A stretch of DNA of 64,000 bases from Actinomucor elegans (lineage: Eukaryota > Mucoromycota > Mucoromycetes > Mucorales > Mucoraceae), in the NCBI GenBank assembly GCA_026027325.1, contig JAMSLZ010000013.1:640501-704500 (forward strand), read 5' to 3'. Positions 22,681 to 35,618 of the stretch are shown piece after piece; within the stretch, counting starts at the first letter, position 1, and every line of letters begins with the position of its first letter. The position numbers and the translations under genes are program-made. Under the pieces are notes generated by a model, which saw nothing but the letters and a program-made list of their open reading frames with translations, did not search any database and was not told where the DNA came from.

Positions 22681-25031
22681 ATCACAGAGGAAGCCCGTAT
22701 CTGCTTTTGGAAATTCATGTTAGATTCTGGGGACCAACTTTCTTGTAATTGAGCAAACATTTCTCCTCGTTTTCCTTATGCAATTGGATATAGTATCGTA
22801 CAGTTGTTACAGCAACGCCAACTGATAAATCCAACTTTTTTTTTTTTTGCAAACATTCCTTGCTCTATAGCAAATCTAATAGTTCTTGTATCTGAGCAGG
22901 AGTAAAGATCGATATGAACCTCAAACTTTTAACGTAATAAATTTAAAAGACGGTTTAGATTTAATTGAGGCAGTTAACCTACACTCATGAGTATTTGTAT
23001 ATCCCAGTTCGTTTTGATAGTATCAAAGTATATGTTTCTCTGGCTATTCATGTCTATAAGTTTTTCCACGTCTGGTTCAAGCTGCTTTGCAAATGAATTT
23101 TAGTTTGTACATGTCTTCCAATTATGCCACTTTATATTGATAGTGCCGCATAAATTTTCCTGGCGTTGATCAGCTTAAACAGGATCAGTTAGATATGTAG
23201 ATGTTGACAAATCAGATCACAATGGCTCGATTTTAGAAAAAAAAAATCCAAGGGTATACATCTTGTGGAGTATAAATGCGACATCTTAGAGGCATAGTTT
23301 ATTAATAGTGTAGATTTAGTATAGTTGGAGTCATCAATTTGTATCATTAGCATAAATTGTCGAAATAGGATTGTATGTCCAATATTCCCAGGAAACCATC
23401 TTTTATAAAGACTACTTAATAGATTAAATGGAGTGTCAAGCAATATTTATACAGTTAGATACACCATTGAATCTTGCACGGATTATAGTTTTTGTGTATC
23501 TATGATATTTTGCCTTACAACAACCGAAAAAAATTAACATGCAAAATGGGCTTCAAATCAGAAGAGGAATGGAACTACAATGATCACACTAATGGTTAAT
23601 GAAAACCGAAAATCATGTGGAAAGGTTTATAATATTTTTTCTTTTATTGAATGATATACGCGATTTAGCAATCATTCCGCCCATTGACGGTATCATTATA
23701 TGGATTCCCGATTAGAACAATCTCTTTTGCAATCACAGTAGCATTGAGTGATATATAACAAGAGACAAGATCACATCGCTGGCTCATTATCAAAACTATT
23801 ATTACTACTATCAGGCGGTTCTTGTGTTTGTCGTATTAATAGTTTGTCTGTCATCGAAACAAGAGAACTAGCTGACAGCCGATCAAATAAAAAGGAATAG
23901 AACTAAAACACTCGTTTAATGAAGCATGGGCTCCAGTTTGATCGCGACAGAATCATCAGAAACAAACATATGCGGGTGTTTCTTGGTTAGATTATCAATC
24001 AGTTTATAATGGAACGACCTAATTTAAACTTACAGTTATAGATACCCGGCCAGTTATGATAGTGATATACCATCCTACCTAGTCTTTGACAAAATCACCT
24101 TCATTGGAAGTGTTATACAAATTTTAAGCGAATAGCAGGATATCGTTAGGTATTGATCTACCTGCTAAATTTAAGCATGCCTCGAAGGCTCCTAATGCGA
24201 ATTTTTCTATATATTTACTTTATAAAAAGCGATCTACACGTAATATTAGTATAATCCAATAAATAAACGTTATCCTGTAAGCAACACATAATAAGCGCGT
24301 TTCATTAGTCGTAAAGGTAGTCCCCAACAAAAAACATCTCAATTACCCAAAGTTTACGAAGCTCTAGCCAATCAGCTCAAACGAAAGAACCTATCATATG
24401 TATGCAGAGAATAACGTGGTATCCGACTAGTAACACATCTTTACGGGCCCTTTTTCTCATTTGCCCTTATTAGCAATGAGTTCCGACTAAGATATTCAGC
24501 AGATTACATCTGTAATACGATTTCAAAGTAATCATGACACAGACATTGATGCGGCACACTTAAATCGGAAAAACTGCTTTAGGATTACCGAAGGTGATAA
24601 CTACCAGTAAGCCAATATCAAAAGAAAAAACGACTTTATTCATTGTTTTCCAACTTGTATTGACAGTAGCAGCAGTTTTGTATTTGCTTATAATGCAATC
24701 CCTTTAATTACTATTTGATGCGTGTTACCAAGCAAGCAAATCTAGAAGCTGGAATTTGTTCCCAATCCAAACGGTTTTATTTTTATTTTTATTTCTTTAA
24801 CTGGACTCATCGTCAATGAGTATTTTTTTTTTAAAAAAAATAGAGACAAGTACTTGAAATAATGAACTGATAAAATGCATAACCTATACCATGTGCTCTG
24901 TTTACCGCAATATAACAGAAAAGCAGGAGTACAGTAAAAAGAAGGTGGTGTTATATTATAAATAAGGTGAGTTTATATATAGGTGAATGGACATTACAGT
25001 TGAGGTATATAATAAGAATATAATACATAAG

Positions 25032-26680
25032 TTAGGCTAGCGTAACTTCGGTTGGTTTAACAAAGACTCCCCTATTAGGTGTAGTAGTAAAGTATCGTTT
25101 ACCATCTAAGGATCCATCATTTGAACCAACTATCATAGAGTTAGCGATTTATTAAAACAGTTCTTTATACACTTACCAGTTCTATCTAGTTCGATGCCCA
25201 AATAATGACCACTGGTATTATTTAGCTTTCCAACGTATAAAACGGTGCCCTTGGTCGAAACAGGTCTATTCAATAGTTCAACTCGTTGTCCAACTTTGAA
25301 ATGGAGTGTTGCTTGACCAAATACGATAGTTAATAAACGTGAACGCAGTTTGGTATTCCAATGACCAGGTTGTTTCGCTTTGGTGACTGTAGCAGGTCTT
25401 TTGACATTACCCGGTTTATTGCTTTTTGAGTCATCCTCCAGTAATAAAGTAGATATAGGTACCACCAAATCTATAATAAAAGGTTACAACCTGACTTTTT
25501 TTTTATATGTTTCAATTGCATTTATACCTTGTGCAAGCTGCTCTATCACGTTTTTGTCAATTCTGTCCAGTTCTTTTATAGCAGTTAAATGCGTTGCAAT
25601 ATACCGAATTGTTTTACTCCTAGCTGATTGCAAGATCTTTTTGACAGGTGGTGTTTGTTGGACTGAATCTCTACACATCAAACTACGAACGATACCCTTG
25701 TAAAGAGATATAGCATTGTAATCATTCATTTCATTCAACATGTTGGTCAATAGGTAATCCAAAAATTCAAACGAATAAGTGATACCATCGACACACGATA
25801 ATAGCTTTGGGTATTTGGTGCAATAGAAATCAAAATGATCTGCTAATAGTTTTGAACCAGCCTGTCGCATTTTTTGTTGGGTACACAGCAATAAGGACCA
25901 ATGATCTTCTTTTTTCTCATCCTCTTTGCTGCTCAAAAAGCATCCATGCAATGTTTCTATTGCATTGTTCTTATTGACGTGTTCAAATAATCTTGCTTCC
26001 AAATAGCCATGTAAGGATTCAGTTTCTGTGAATAGCCAAGCCATAGATTCGCTTGACCAATACGTGGGTAATGTCTTTTCTGGATCTTGTATCAGTAGCT
26101 TGAGAATCGCGTGTGTCAGTTGACTGAGTCGCGGATCATTTTGTTGGTTAGGTCCAGTAAAGGCTAGTAATTGCGGAATAAGCAATGTACAACTATGACA
26201 ATAACATACGAGTCCATGCGTCAACTGCATGATGTGATCTTTTATAGTTAAACACAAGTCTTCCATACCCAGGTAATCGGCTGCTAAATAAACCGCTCCA
26301 AGCTGTTCAAGCCGCTCCAGATTCCGATCACCCGATGAAATTTCATCGTATTCATCTTCCAGGTCTTCATGAATTGATTTATTGTACATGTAGTAAAGTA
26401 TATCATCTAACACTGAAGCGCTAAAGATACCACGCGGTAAGAATACAACGGATGCCTCCGCTTCTTGAAATTGGCTATTAAATACTGCATCAAAGTAATT
26501 CGAAGCAGTTTTCAGTATGTCTTTATGACATGCCCAATGAGTCTTTTCAGGTACAATAGACGAGTCGGGCGTAGTTGGATTTGAATTCACTGGTGAACCT
26601 TGGTTTGGTCCTAAAGCCAAGATGACATTATGTGTTTCTGAACCAAAAGATTGTTTTCGCATTTGCTGACGCGCTATCAT
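25032..26680 (-). CDS. BTB/POZ domain protein with C-terminal CAP-Gly domain
   Basis: Three exons (26680-25528, 25470-25177, 25129-25032) encode 514 residues. The N-terminus (about 15-160) reads as a BTB fold: CHKDILKTASNYFDAVFNSQF, then LDDILYYMYN and an AADYLGMEDL helix. A BACK-like helical region follows. The C-terminus (about 430-512) is a CAP-Gly domain: FKVGQRVEL, KGTVLYVG, SGHYLGIELD, then GSNDGSLDGKRYF and RGVFVKPTEV. CAP-Gly domains bind EEY/F tails of tubulin or EB1; BTB domains dimerise or recruit Cul3. Here the usual GKNDG signature is GSNDG, so tail binding may be weakened. A link between microtubules and Cul3 or oligomerisation is inferred. The last intron (47 nt) splits the CAP-Gly domain. 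Confidence 0.85.
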
Positions 26681-26779
26681 GTGTAAAGTAAGGAAGAAGT
26701 TTAAAAAAAAAAAAGAAAAATAAAAGAGAAGCAGAAACTCATAAAAAGTGGCTGTTTATAAATACGATTTTTCGTTTAT

Positions 26780-28455
26780 TTAGTGACTCTTCTTTGTTCT
26801 AGTATAAAAGTAGTAAGCGATTCCAGCCACAGTAATCAAAGAACCAAGCGCCACCAAAGCACCAACGATATCATCATTGGTGTTGGTAGTCTTGACTCTT
26901 CTCTTTCTTCTCTTCTTTTTCTTCTCGCCTTGGTCCTTTTTGACTTGTTCTTCTTTTGTTAAATCCCAGTCAATGATATTTACGCCTTCAGGTACAGTCA
27001 AGGTACCCGTTGTATCCAATTTCATAGCTCTGCCAAACCATTTGCCAGCAAGCCAAAGATCCTTTTCGATGCCCATACCATTGGCATAAAGAATACCGAT
27101 ATTGAAACAAGCTTGCGCATGACCCAACATAGCAGCCTCCTTCCAATATCTGACAGCAAGGTTAGGATCCACCTCGACCAAAGTAGAAGAATGCACCTGT
27201 TCACCTTCTGGTTGAGATCCATAAAGGTAAATAAGGCCCGTCTGAAACGCTGAGCTGCAGAAATAACGCTCATCACGCGTATGCGGAGGATGACTACGCA
27301 TTTTGTTTTTGGGGACATGATCCAAGTCCAATAACGAGAAATCGATATCGATACGAGGAGCTGTAATGGTCATACAGCGATTATAGTAGTAAAGTGCGCT
27401 TTGATAATCTTTTTCTACTTGAGCCTCGGCTAGTCCACTTCCATACGAAGTACCTACAATATAACAAGCAAGGGGATCCGGGCCATTACTGACGTCTGTA
27501 CCAGACGCTTGCACTTCGCAATCCGCAGCCCGTTTATATAAAGCAAAGGCCTTTGGACTGTCTCGTTCAGGAATCTTTTTGGCCACAGTTGTTTCTGGGT
27601 TGGTTTCGTATAATCCAGCAGCCTTGATCATGGATGGTGTATGGCCTCTATCGGCTGCTGACAAGTAATATTCCAATGCTTTCTATTCAACGCGCGCGTT
27701 AATTGGCTGGACATAAAACCAAATACTTGCATACTTTACCACTAGATCACCCATGCGCACTTCAAACCAATTAGCCAATAGATAAGAAGAGGTGATATCC
27801 ATTGTATTTGATTTATGATGAACACCAGCGATCGGAACAGCCCAATCTACAAACTCTTCCTTTTCCAAATGAATTGTCAAAATTCTATATTTGGGTTTCT
27901 TCAAGTGAGGTGGAGTAGCAATAGCTGGAGGGGTATGAAGTAAAGTAGGTGAAGTAGGTTGCGACATACTATCTGATTCAGATAAGGTAGGTGACTGAGT
28001 AGTTTGTGCTAATAATTCAGACATTTCTGACATGCCTGCTGTATCTGCTGCTGCAGGTAAAATCATGGATGAATTAGGCGAATGGTTGGGTGAAGACATA
28101 AAAGCATAAGAAGAAGCAATAGAAAGACTAGGTGAAGCAGTGAGTGAAGAAAAAGGTGACATACTGTTTTTTTCCAACTGCCAAATTGACTCAAAATGAT
28201 TGATAGGTTGAAAGAGTTTGGCCTACCATATAGCTATCAATTTACCCGAGTTTATCAAGCTAATTTTTTGCTTTCTTTTACCTGAATCACTGGCTCTTCT
28301 CCTTTAAGACCTGCTTTAAGGTATTGACGTTCAATAGTAATATCCATGTCTTTTACTTTGGCCAGCTCTGGGACCAAGAACGAAATGGTAACCTGGTCAT
28401 TACTTTGACTCCACACATAGGTATTGGTTTGAAGTTGCTCGTTGTTTTCTGTCAT
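26780..28455 (-). CDS. CS-domain plus Sel1-repeat protein, tail-anchored
   Basis: Three exons (28455-28282, 28222-27740, 27682-26780) encode 519 residues. Residues 11-80 form the first part of a CS/p23-like domain (YVWSQSNDQVTISFLVPEL, then FESIWQLE). A Ser/Thr/Pro-rich insert of about 70 residues interrupts it before ILTIHLEKEEFVDWAVPI. Sel1-type repeats follow (about 215-455), for example ALEYYLSAADRGHTPSM, AVRYWKEAAMLGHAQA and NIGILYANGMGIEKD. A basic KKKKRRKRR stretch precedes one transmembrane helix (IVGALVALGSLITVAGIAYY) and a short basic tail, so the protein is probably tail-anchored facing the cytosol. CS domains bind Hsp90 or unfolded clients and Sel1 repeats are scaffolds; the role is unknown. 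The start is ATG 28455, because the frame upstream is an (AT)n repeat. Confidence 0.82.
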
Positions 28456-29757
28456 TTCTTGGTAATTTGGCCTTTTTACCTTCGGCTTTTCTTTAACAAA
28501 AAGATATATATATATATATATATATATAAAAGAGAAGAGAGACAAAGAAAGATGATATCACTGCTCTGTTAAGTTAGTGCTTGCAGTGTTTTAGTGGAAA
28601 AAAGTCTTAAAGATGTGACTGTGTTTCATTAACCAGGTCCATGGAATTCATGCCCTGTGAATTCCAATTAACACTTCGCGCTAATTTTGACGCGTCTTTT
28701 TGTATACTCTATATCTTTCTGCTTGGCATGCTGGTATAGTTCCACATGACAAGAGCAATTTATCCTTAATTCTAGTTGGACAGTAGAAAAGTTTAAAGGA
28801 AGGGCACTGGCCATTAATTAGCCCAATAGTATTGAGAATGGAATGTTCAATTACTCTTTAATCAGCACCTCAATAGATGCAGTAATTCCTTCCGAGTGTG
28901 GGCTATTTATCAGATGTAACGCTTAACCAGAATCGATCGAATGATCTACAGACACTGTCCACATAGAATATATGTAACTCGCTACCAGTTTTCATTGTAT
29001 CCCATATTAGGTGCATTTCGTTAAGGGGATAGATCTAGTAGGCATAGCAGCTCTTTTCGAACATTTAAAATGCGCGAGCTAAGACTGTATTTCTATAAAA
29101 GAATATATATATATATATATATTTCGTCAATAGTAACTCGTTACATTAAAAAAATATCAGAAACTTTACGCTATCGATGAGTTATCAAAATTCTGCCAAG
29201 ACATTAGTAGTATATCTGCAAATATTCGGTATAAAAAAATAAGATTAAAGCTCTAGCTGATTTTCTTTGATTTATATTGATCATAAGTTAAATCTCTGTT
29301 GTTAACCAGTTATTTATCTTGGTAAGACTTTCTATAGGCTTCTCACTATTAAACTCATTTTAGAACAATAGGTCCTGATGCGACCTTATAAAGGATCTGT
29401 GCACTCATTGTATGATTTAAATATCATGCTTTTTGTAATATAGAAAGAAAGCAAGTGAAATATTTATTTTATATGTATCTCTTTGACAATCGAGTTTTAT
29501 GTAGCCCATAATTTGGCATTTTCATGACAGTGTAGCATTTGCTGCAAATAAACGCTTGGTGCTATAAACTATGCTTCCATAATTAAATTTCAACAGCCGA
29601 AATAATTTATTCAGCATATAATGGAACCAAAAGGGGGAGGTTTACCTTGGCTGGTAAGGGTAACATAACTCTCAAACTCCGGTAATTTCATTTTATATTT
29701 AGTGCTTTGTTTTCCCTTTTCTCTTTTCCCATCTCATCTCGGAAACCAACATCAAAT
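28456..29757. other. Divergent intergenic region, 1.3 kb
   Basis: The region separates the divergent CS/Sel1 and CAP genes. It contains (AT)n at about 28501-28528 and again at 29102-29122. Nothing gene-like was seen. Confidence 0.7.
28501..28528 (+). repeat. (AT)n microsatellite upstream of the CS/Sel1 gene
   Basis: About 13 AT units lie 50-75 bp before the ATG at 28455 (minus strand). They are probably in the 5' UTR or core promoter, where length changes could affect expression. Confidence 0.85.
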
Positions 29758-31512
29758 ATGTCTGAATTCCACTCGCTCGCGAACCTCATTAAACGTCTCG
29801 AGGTAGCTACTACGCGTTTAGAAGATTTGGCCATGTCCTCTTCTTCCGCTTCTGCTGTAGTTGCCTCTTCTCCTCAAGCTACTGCACCTGCTGTTCCTAC
29901 TATTGCTGCTAGTACAGATATTGACACTATTCCTGCTGTTGTTGAAAAACACGACGCTGCTGTAGATGGACCTCTTCAAAAATACATCGAGCTAGCTCAA
30001 GAATTAGGTGGAGCTATTGCTGAACAAGTAAACACTCAAGTTACATACCGCAAAAAGTCATGATCTAAACGTATGACATTATAGGCACTTTTAGTGAAAC
30101 AGGCTGTTGTAGCAGAAAGAGATATTATTCATATTTCTACTTTAGCTCAAAAGCCTGACATGACTTCCAAGACCTTTATGAGTCTTCTTGAACCTATTCA
30201 AAAGGCTTTGGCTCTTATTATTGAAATCAAAGATGCTAACCGTCCTAACCCAACCTTTAACAATTTGAGTACTGTCGCTGAGGGTATTCCTGCTCTTGGC
30301 TGGTTCACTTGCGTAAGTTAGATATAATGAATGGTGAATGTGCATATAACTAAAATATATATATACATATCAACCGTCTAGGAACCTACACCCGTTCCTT
30401 TTATTCGCGATATGAAAGATGCTGCTCAATTCTATTCTAACCGTGTGGTAAAGGAGTTTAAAGAAAAGTGAGTTTAACAGACAAGGACGTTACTATTAGA
30501 CAGTGTCATTAATTTCATATTTAGAGATCCTAAGCATGTTGAATGCGCTCAAGCTTTCTTGACTTTCCTTGACAGTTTATCTGGCTACGTCAAAGAGAAC
30601 TTTGTCACTGGTTTGACCTGGAATGCTAATGGTGTAAACCCTCAAGCTTTTATTGGTAAATCACCTTCCGAGGCTAGCGGCTCAGCTTCTGGCCCCGCAT
30701 CTGCTGGCCCCTCTGGTACGGCCGCTGCTGCACCACCCGCACCTTCTGCTGGCGGACCTCCACCACCTCCACCACCTCCACCACCACCCTATATCGCAGA
30801 AGATAACGACGATAAGCCTGCACAAGCTGCTACAGGCGCCGCTGCTGTCTTTGCTGAAATCAACAAGGGTACCAGTGTCACAGCCAACTTGCGTAAAGTT
30901 GACAAGAGCGAAATGACACATAAAAATCCCAACTTGCGCGCAGGATCTACTGTGGCTGCGCCTACTTCACCCAAACGTCAAGGCCCTCCTACTCCCAACA
31001 AGCCCGATAAATATACGTTGAAAAAGGCAGCCAAGACTTCTTTAGAAACCAATAAATGGGTAGTTGAAAACCACGAAAACAACCACGAAGTCGTGATCGA
31101 GGAAACTCTCATCAATCAAGCTGTATACATCTTCAACTGTAAGAATTCAACCATTCGTATCAAGGGCAAGGTAAATGCAGTGACGATGGATTCTTGTACA
31201 AAGTGTGGTATTGCTGTGGATTCAACTGTGTCTACCGTGGATATTGTGAACTGTAAATCCTTTGCTCTTCAAGTGTTCAAGGTTGTTCCTACCATTGCTG
31301 TTGACAAGTGTGACAGTGGCGAGATTTATTTGTCCAAGGACTGTTTGGGCGTAGAAATCTTGTCTGCCAAATCAACTTCTTTGAACGTGTTGGTTCCTGA
31401 AGATGATGAAGCTGAAGATAGTGATTATAAGGAAATTCCTGTTCCTGAACAATTCAAAACTACAATTGTAAATGGTAAACTCGTTACTGTTACTGTTGAA
31501 CATACAGGATAA
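29758..31512 (+). CDS. Adenylyl cyclase-associated protein (CAP/Srv2)
   Basis: Four exons (29758-30027, 30085-30312, 30382-30467, 30525-31512) encode 523 residues. CAP recycles ADP-actin, stimulates cofilin-driven turnover and in yeast binds adenylyl cyclase. Seen here: an N-terminal helix with FHSLANLIKRLEVATTRLEDL (3-23), the cyclase-binding and oligomerisation segment; an Ala/Ser/Pro linker; the helical folded domain (about 70-240) with PVPFIRDMKDAAQFYSNRV; a proline run of 11 (about 272-283); a WH2-like region ending LRKVDKSEMTHKNPNLR; and the C-terminal CARP beta-helix (about 355-515) with NKWVVENHENN and YIFNCKNSTI. The length is usual for fungi. It acts in the cytosol at cortical actin. 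Confidence 0.96.
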
Positions 31513-32211
31513 ATAAATAAATAAAAAAAAAAGGTATACACCTATTCTTATATATTAACGATTAAGTGGTAATTTGTTTCAGTAGTCTTTTGTGGGGATG
31601 GTTTGAATTTTCAATTATAAAATGTCAACTCAAGTGGGCCTTAGCATTATTTTAAAATCTTAATACGGCCATCAAATCTACATATCTCTGGGTTGATTAC
31701 AGTAAAATGTCACATCCCAATACTTGTACATGCTCAAAATGAGCTATGCATTTAGCGAAACTTGAGTTCCAATCTAATACTTTTGGCATTATTAAACAAA
31801 TTTCTTACGTTTGTGACGTTTTAACTTCCATTCACTAAATGGTTACTATGTATTATTTTCATTGTTTCAATAACAATGTAGAATTGTTTCTCGTCTGTAC
31901 CACCAATGCATTACCCAACTGACAAGCATTTTTTTTTTTTACGATATAATATATATTTGAGTCGCGGGTATCAAGTAAGCCAAATATTACTAAACCAATA
32001 ACTGATAGTTAACATAGGAAACAGCCTGAAATGTTATACTATTAACTAGCAAACAATATCTTATAACTGAAACTAGGTTTTTGACATAACTATTACAGAA
32101 AGGTAAGCCATCCCTCTGGCACGCGGAACTGCTGGTAAATTAATAAAGACCTACTTTTTTTTATAGCCCGCTGGTTCAGCCATTGTTTGCTTCACCATAT
32201 TACATATACAG
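31513..32211. other. Intergenic between CAP and VPS53, 0.7 kb
   Basis: It contains one copy of the dispersed repeat (31671-31744) about 160 bp after the CAP stop codon, plus A/T runs. No gene is seen. Confidence 0.7.
31671..31744 (+). repeat. Dispersed repeat, copy 3
   Basis: Words ATCAAATCTACATATCTCTG, GATTACAGTAAAATGTCACA and TACATGCTCAAAATGAGC line up with copies at 3611 and 47962. Confidence 0.6.
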
Positions 32212-35200
32212 ATGAGCAAAGAAAGTCTCATTAAGGTCTCTCCTCAATTAGAGAAAAAGGCCTTGTCTATTCTAAACGTCAAAAACCCATTGGATTCGCC
32301 AGACTTTGATCCAATTCAATATTTGAACAAACTCTTTCCAAATGGTATACTACATTCACAAAAAAAAAAAGTACACGCATATTGATAACGATACCTTATA
32401 GAGCAATCGTTGGCTTCCGTTGATGGAGTGCTCGACAAACTTGCTGTGAAAATGAAAGAAACAAGCCAAGAAGCAGAACGATTGACTGATACTCAATTCA
32501 ATAAAGGAGCTCAAGATGGAAACAAAGACTTGGAAAAGGCCAAACAGGCCATTCAAGTGAGTGTGCTTTTGAAATCGGGTCGTTTCAGTATCTAATATTT
32601 TATAGGAGCTATTTAAAAAGATCCAAGATATCAAATCCAAAGCTGCACAGTCAGAATCCATGGTGCAAGAAATAACGCGAGACGTTAAATCCTTGGATTA
32701 TGCAAAGAGACACTTGACTCATTCAGTGACGTTATTAAAGCGACTTCAAATGTTAGTGACAGCTGTGGATCAATTGGAAACTATGAGCAAGAACAAACAG
32801 TACAAAGAAAGCGCCCAATTACTGCAGGTACATATCGCCCACACAGGAATGTAGACCCGCGTTAATCTTTGATATGACAGGCAGTCATTCAATTGATGCA
32901 ACACTTCAAATCTTATAAGAGTGTACCTCAGATATCTCAACTGTCTGATAGAATCACTGCATTAAAAAAACAATTGGAAACTTGCGTGCTTCGAGAATTA
33001 GAAAATGGGTAACATATATACATATATATGCGGGTTGGTTGGAAAAGTGTATTAAAACATAATACTAGATTCAATCAAGAAGGTCAATTGGTGGGTCAAC
33101 CATGGCTTCTACATGATGCTTGCTTGGTGGCCAGTGTATTAGGGGACGCAACAAAGTAAGAAAGACATGCACATACACTGAAGCACTACTTATATTCAAT
33201 TCATAGAGAGAAGATTATCAAACGCTATGTCGATTTGGAACTAGTGAATTATCGACAGATATTCAGACCTATGGAAGAAGTTTCTCAGTTAGACAACATT
33301 TCTCGACGATATGCTTTTTTGAAACGTATTCTCAAAGTATGTGATGATGAACATGCTGAAATCTTCCCGGCTACTTGGGCTGTCAGTGGTAGGGTCTGCC
33401 AAAAGTTTTGCGAGTACACAAAGTAAGCTATCAAAGTAAAAGTAAAGGTAATGGGCAGATGATTGATATCAAAATAGATCAGATTTGGACTTGGTGTTGA
33501 AACACGATGAACCTGACGTAAAGGACTTGTTAAAAGCTTTGCAGTTAACGATTGAATTCGAAGGGCAATTATCAAAGCGATATGAGAAACATGTAAGTGC
33601 TTTTTTTTTAGTTGTATTCCAAAATTAAAGCCTGCTCCTTAGTACAAAGATCAAAATAAACATCAGCGTCTATTTGAATTCGAAAAGACTATTTCAGCAG
33701 CATTCCAACCTTATCTGTACATTTATATCAATACTGAAGACGCGTAAAGTAACCCAAAGGTTAAATAGATATCAATGGCACTAACACTGTATTTTAGAAC
33801 CATCTCATCCATGATTGATTCTTATGCTCAGTCTGATATGAAAGCTGATTCAGAAGATGATGGCACTATGGCTGTACTTCCCTCAAGTACCGATCTCTTC
33901 TACTTTTACAGAGAAACACTCGTCCAGTGCTCGAAATTTTCGACTGGCAAGGCATTATTTGACCTTTGTCAGTTGTTTGCAAAGCATCTGGATGCATATT
34001 GCAATCAAATAATTCTAGGTGGATTAGCAAGAAATGAAAAGAAGGCCGTGACTATAGATCACTTTCGATTTGCTAGCTTAGCTTTGAATACAGCTGATTA
34101 TTGTTGTATTACTACTTCACAGTTAGAGGAAAAGCTAAAAGAAAAAGTGGACGCCAACTACTCAGATAAAGTGGATTTAGAAGGTGTCAAAGAGAACTTT
34201 ATGAGGTACAGCAGCAACACGCTTTTTAATTCGTTAGAATGATCCATTTATTTTGTATATTATAATAATAGGGCCATCTCTACGTGCATTGACGCTATCA
34301 TCAAAAGTTTGGAATCGGCTTTTGACTCACAAATGGTTCAAATGACACGTCTGACTTGGGGGACAATGGACACAGTGGGAGATCAATCTGATTATGTCAG
34401 TCAAATGTTAGATATCATCAAGCGAAATGTTACTGTTGTTGGAAGAATCATAGCCAATCGCCGATATTATAGAACTTTCCACGATAGATTTGCAGAGTAA
34501 GCACCCATAAATGATTGATTAACGTGATCTAATTGTTCTCCAGGACGTTCATTTCGAAATATTTAATACAGATATTTAAATGTAAACCCATATCAGAAAT
34601 TGGCGCAGAGCAACTATTACTAGACACGCATTCTATAAAGACAATGCTTATGGATATACCTTCAATCGGATCCATGGAAAGCCCTACTACCATACCCAGC
34701 TCGTAAGTTTATATCAATGCTTGTATTGTAGTGATAGGAATTGATCAAGGCATTAGGTATAATCGTATCGTCAATAAGGGGATTTCCAAAGTCGAAGCCA
34801 TATTAAAAACAGTTATGTCGCCAACGGAACCTTCTGAAGGTTATGTAGAGAATTATTTGTTACTGATAGGTGATAAACATGTTGGCAACTTTACTCGTTT
34901 ATTGGAATTGAAAGGCATCAAAAAGCTTGAGCAAGGCGCTTTACTAGATATGTTTCACAGACGCATCGGCCAACATGACAATCTATTAGACAATTCCAAC
35001 TTGTTACCTTTGGATACTTCCATTTCCAATAATACCAGTAATACTAATACTGGTAGCAGTACAACAGTTTTACCTAGCTCTATTACTACATCACTTTCAA
35101 CCATGGCGTCAACTGCTGCCTCTAACTTTAATAGCTACAATTCTAATATATCCAGTAACAATAGTAATACCTCGCCCACGCAATTGAATTCATCTCCAAC

Positions 35201-35315
35201 AGAAGGCACTCGAGGAAGACTGAACGAAAACTTTAGGAAACTGGTTATGACTGGTATGGCTTTTCGAAAAGACCTACAGGAACGAAGAGAACATAATACT
35301 AGCAATAGCAATTAA
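32212..35315 (+). CDS. VPS53: VPS53, subunit of the GARP tethering complex
   Basis: Twelve exons (32212-32344, 32402-32556, 32606-32827, 32881-33008, 33069-33155, 33207-33422, 33478-33592, 33643-33743, 33798-34205, 34272-34496, 34544-34702, 34757-35315) encode 835 residues. GARP (Vps51-54) tethers endosome-derived vesicles to the trans-Golgi network. The N-terminal Vps53 signature is clear: [20 protein letters not shown] (about 31-50), then [16 protein letters not shown] and the coiled coil [20 protein letters not shown]. It continues with [10 protein letters not shown] and the central [10 protein letters not shown]. The C-terminal helical part ends in a Ser/Asn/Thr-rich tail (about 740-800) of low complexity. 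All eleven introns are 47-66 nt and sum to an intact frame. Confidence 0.95.
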
Positions 35316-35568
35316 AGAAGTGTACAAAACCAGTTTGCAGTTCCTTATTCTTTGCCTTATCTTGTTATTACTTGTGTCAGTTGTTGAAGTTTTTTTTTTC
35401 TTATCTACAGAACAGATTGTGATTCATTAGTTTAATTGTTATGTATAACCATTTTTGAGCCTAACATTATAAGCTTATAGAGAACTCATATGAATTTGCA
35501 AGTTTATATTCATCAGCATCATAATACAGTTTTTGTACTTTTATTAAATAAAAGACTGCGTATAAATG

Positions 35569-35618
35569 GCGACATCGGACTGAGATCAGTTGGGTGATCT
35601 ATTGATCTATCAACTTAA
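35569..35618 (-). repeat. Dispersed repeat, copy 4 (inverted, partial)
   Basis: On the plus strand it reads GCGACATCGGACTGAGATCA then GTTGGGTGATCTATTGATC, the mirror of the core found at 56191 (GCGACATTAGACCGAGATCG). Confidence 0.55.

Larger units (their letters stand above)
19810..25031. other. Gene-poor intergenic region with coding relics, 5.2 kb
   Basis: Apart from the relics listed at 21199-21791 and 22312-22680, I see no gene. There is a 34-A run at 21799-21832, an A/T inverted tract near 24824-24841 and many short A/T runs. The last hundred bases are the 3' flank of the BTB/CAP-Gly gene. Confidence 0.6.

Noticed and set aside
30653..30974. Other long frames over the CAP gene, including His/Leu-rich and Trp/Arg-rich ones
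   Set aside because: They are shadows of the proline-run and Ala/Ser-rich coding sequence of CAP.
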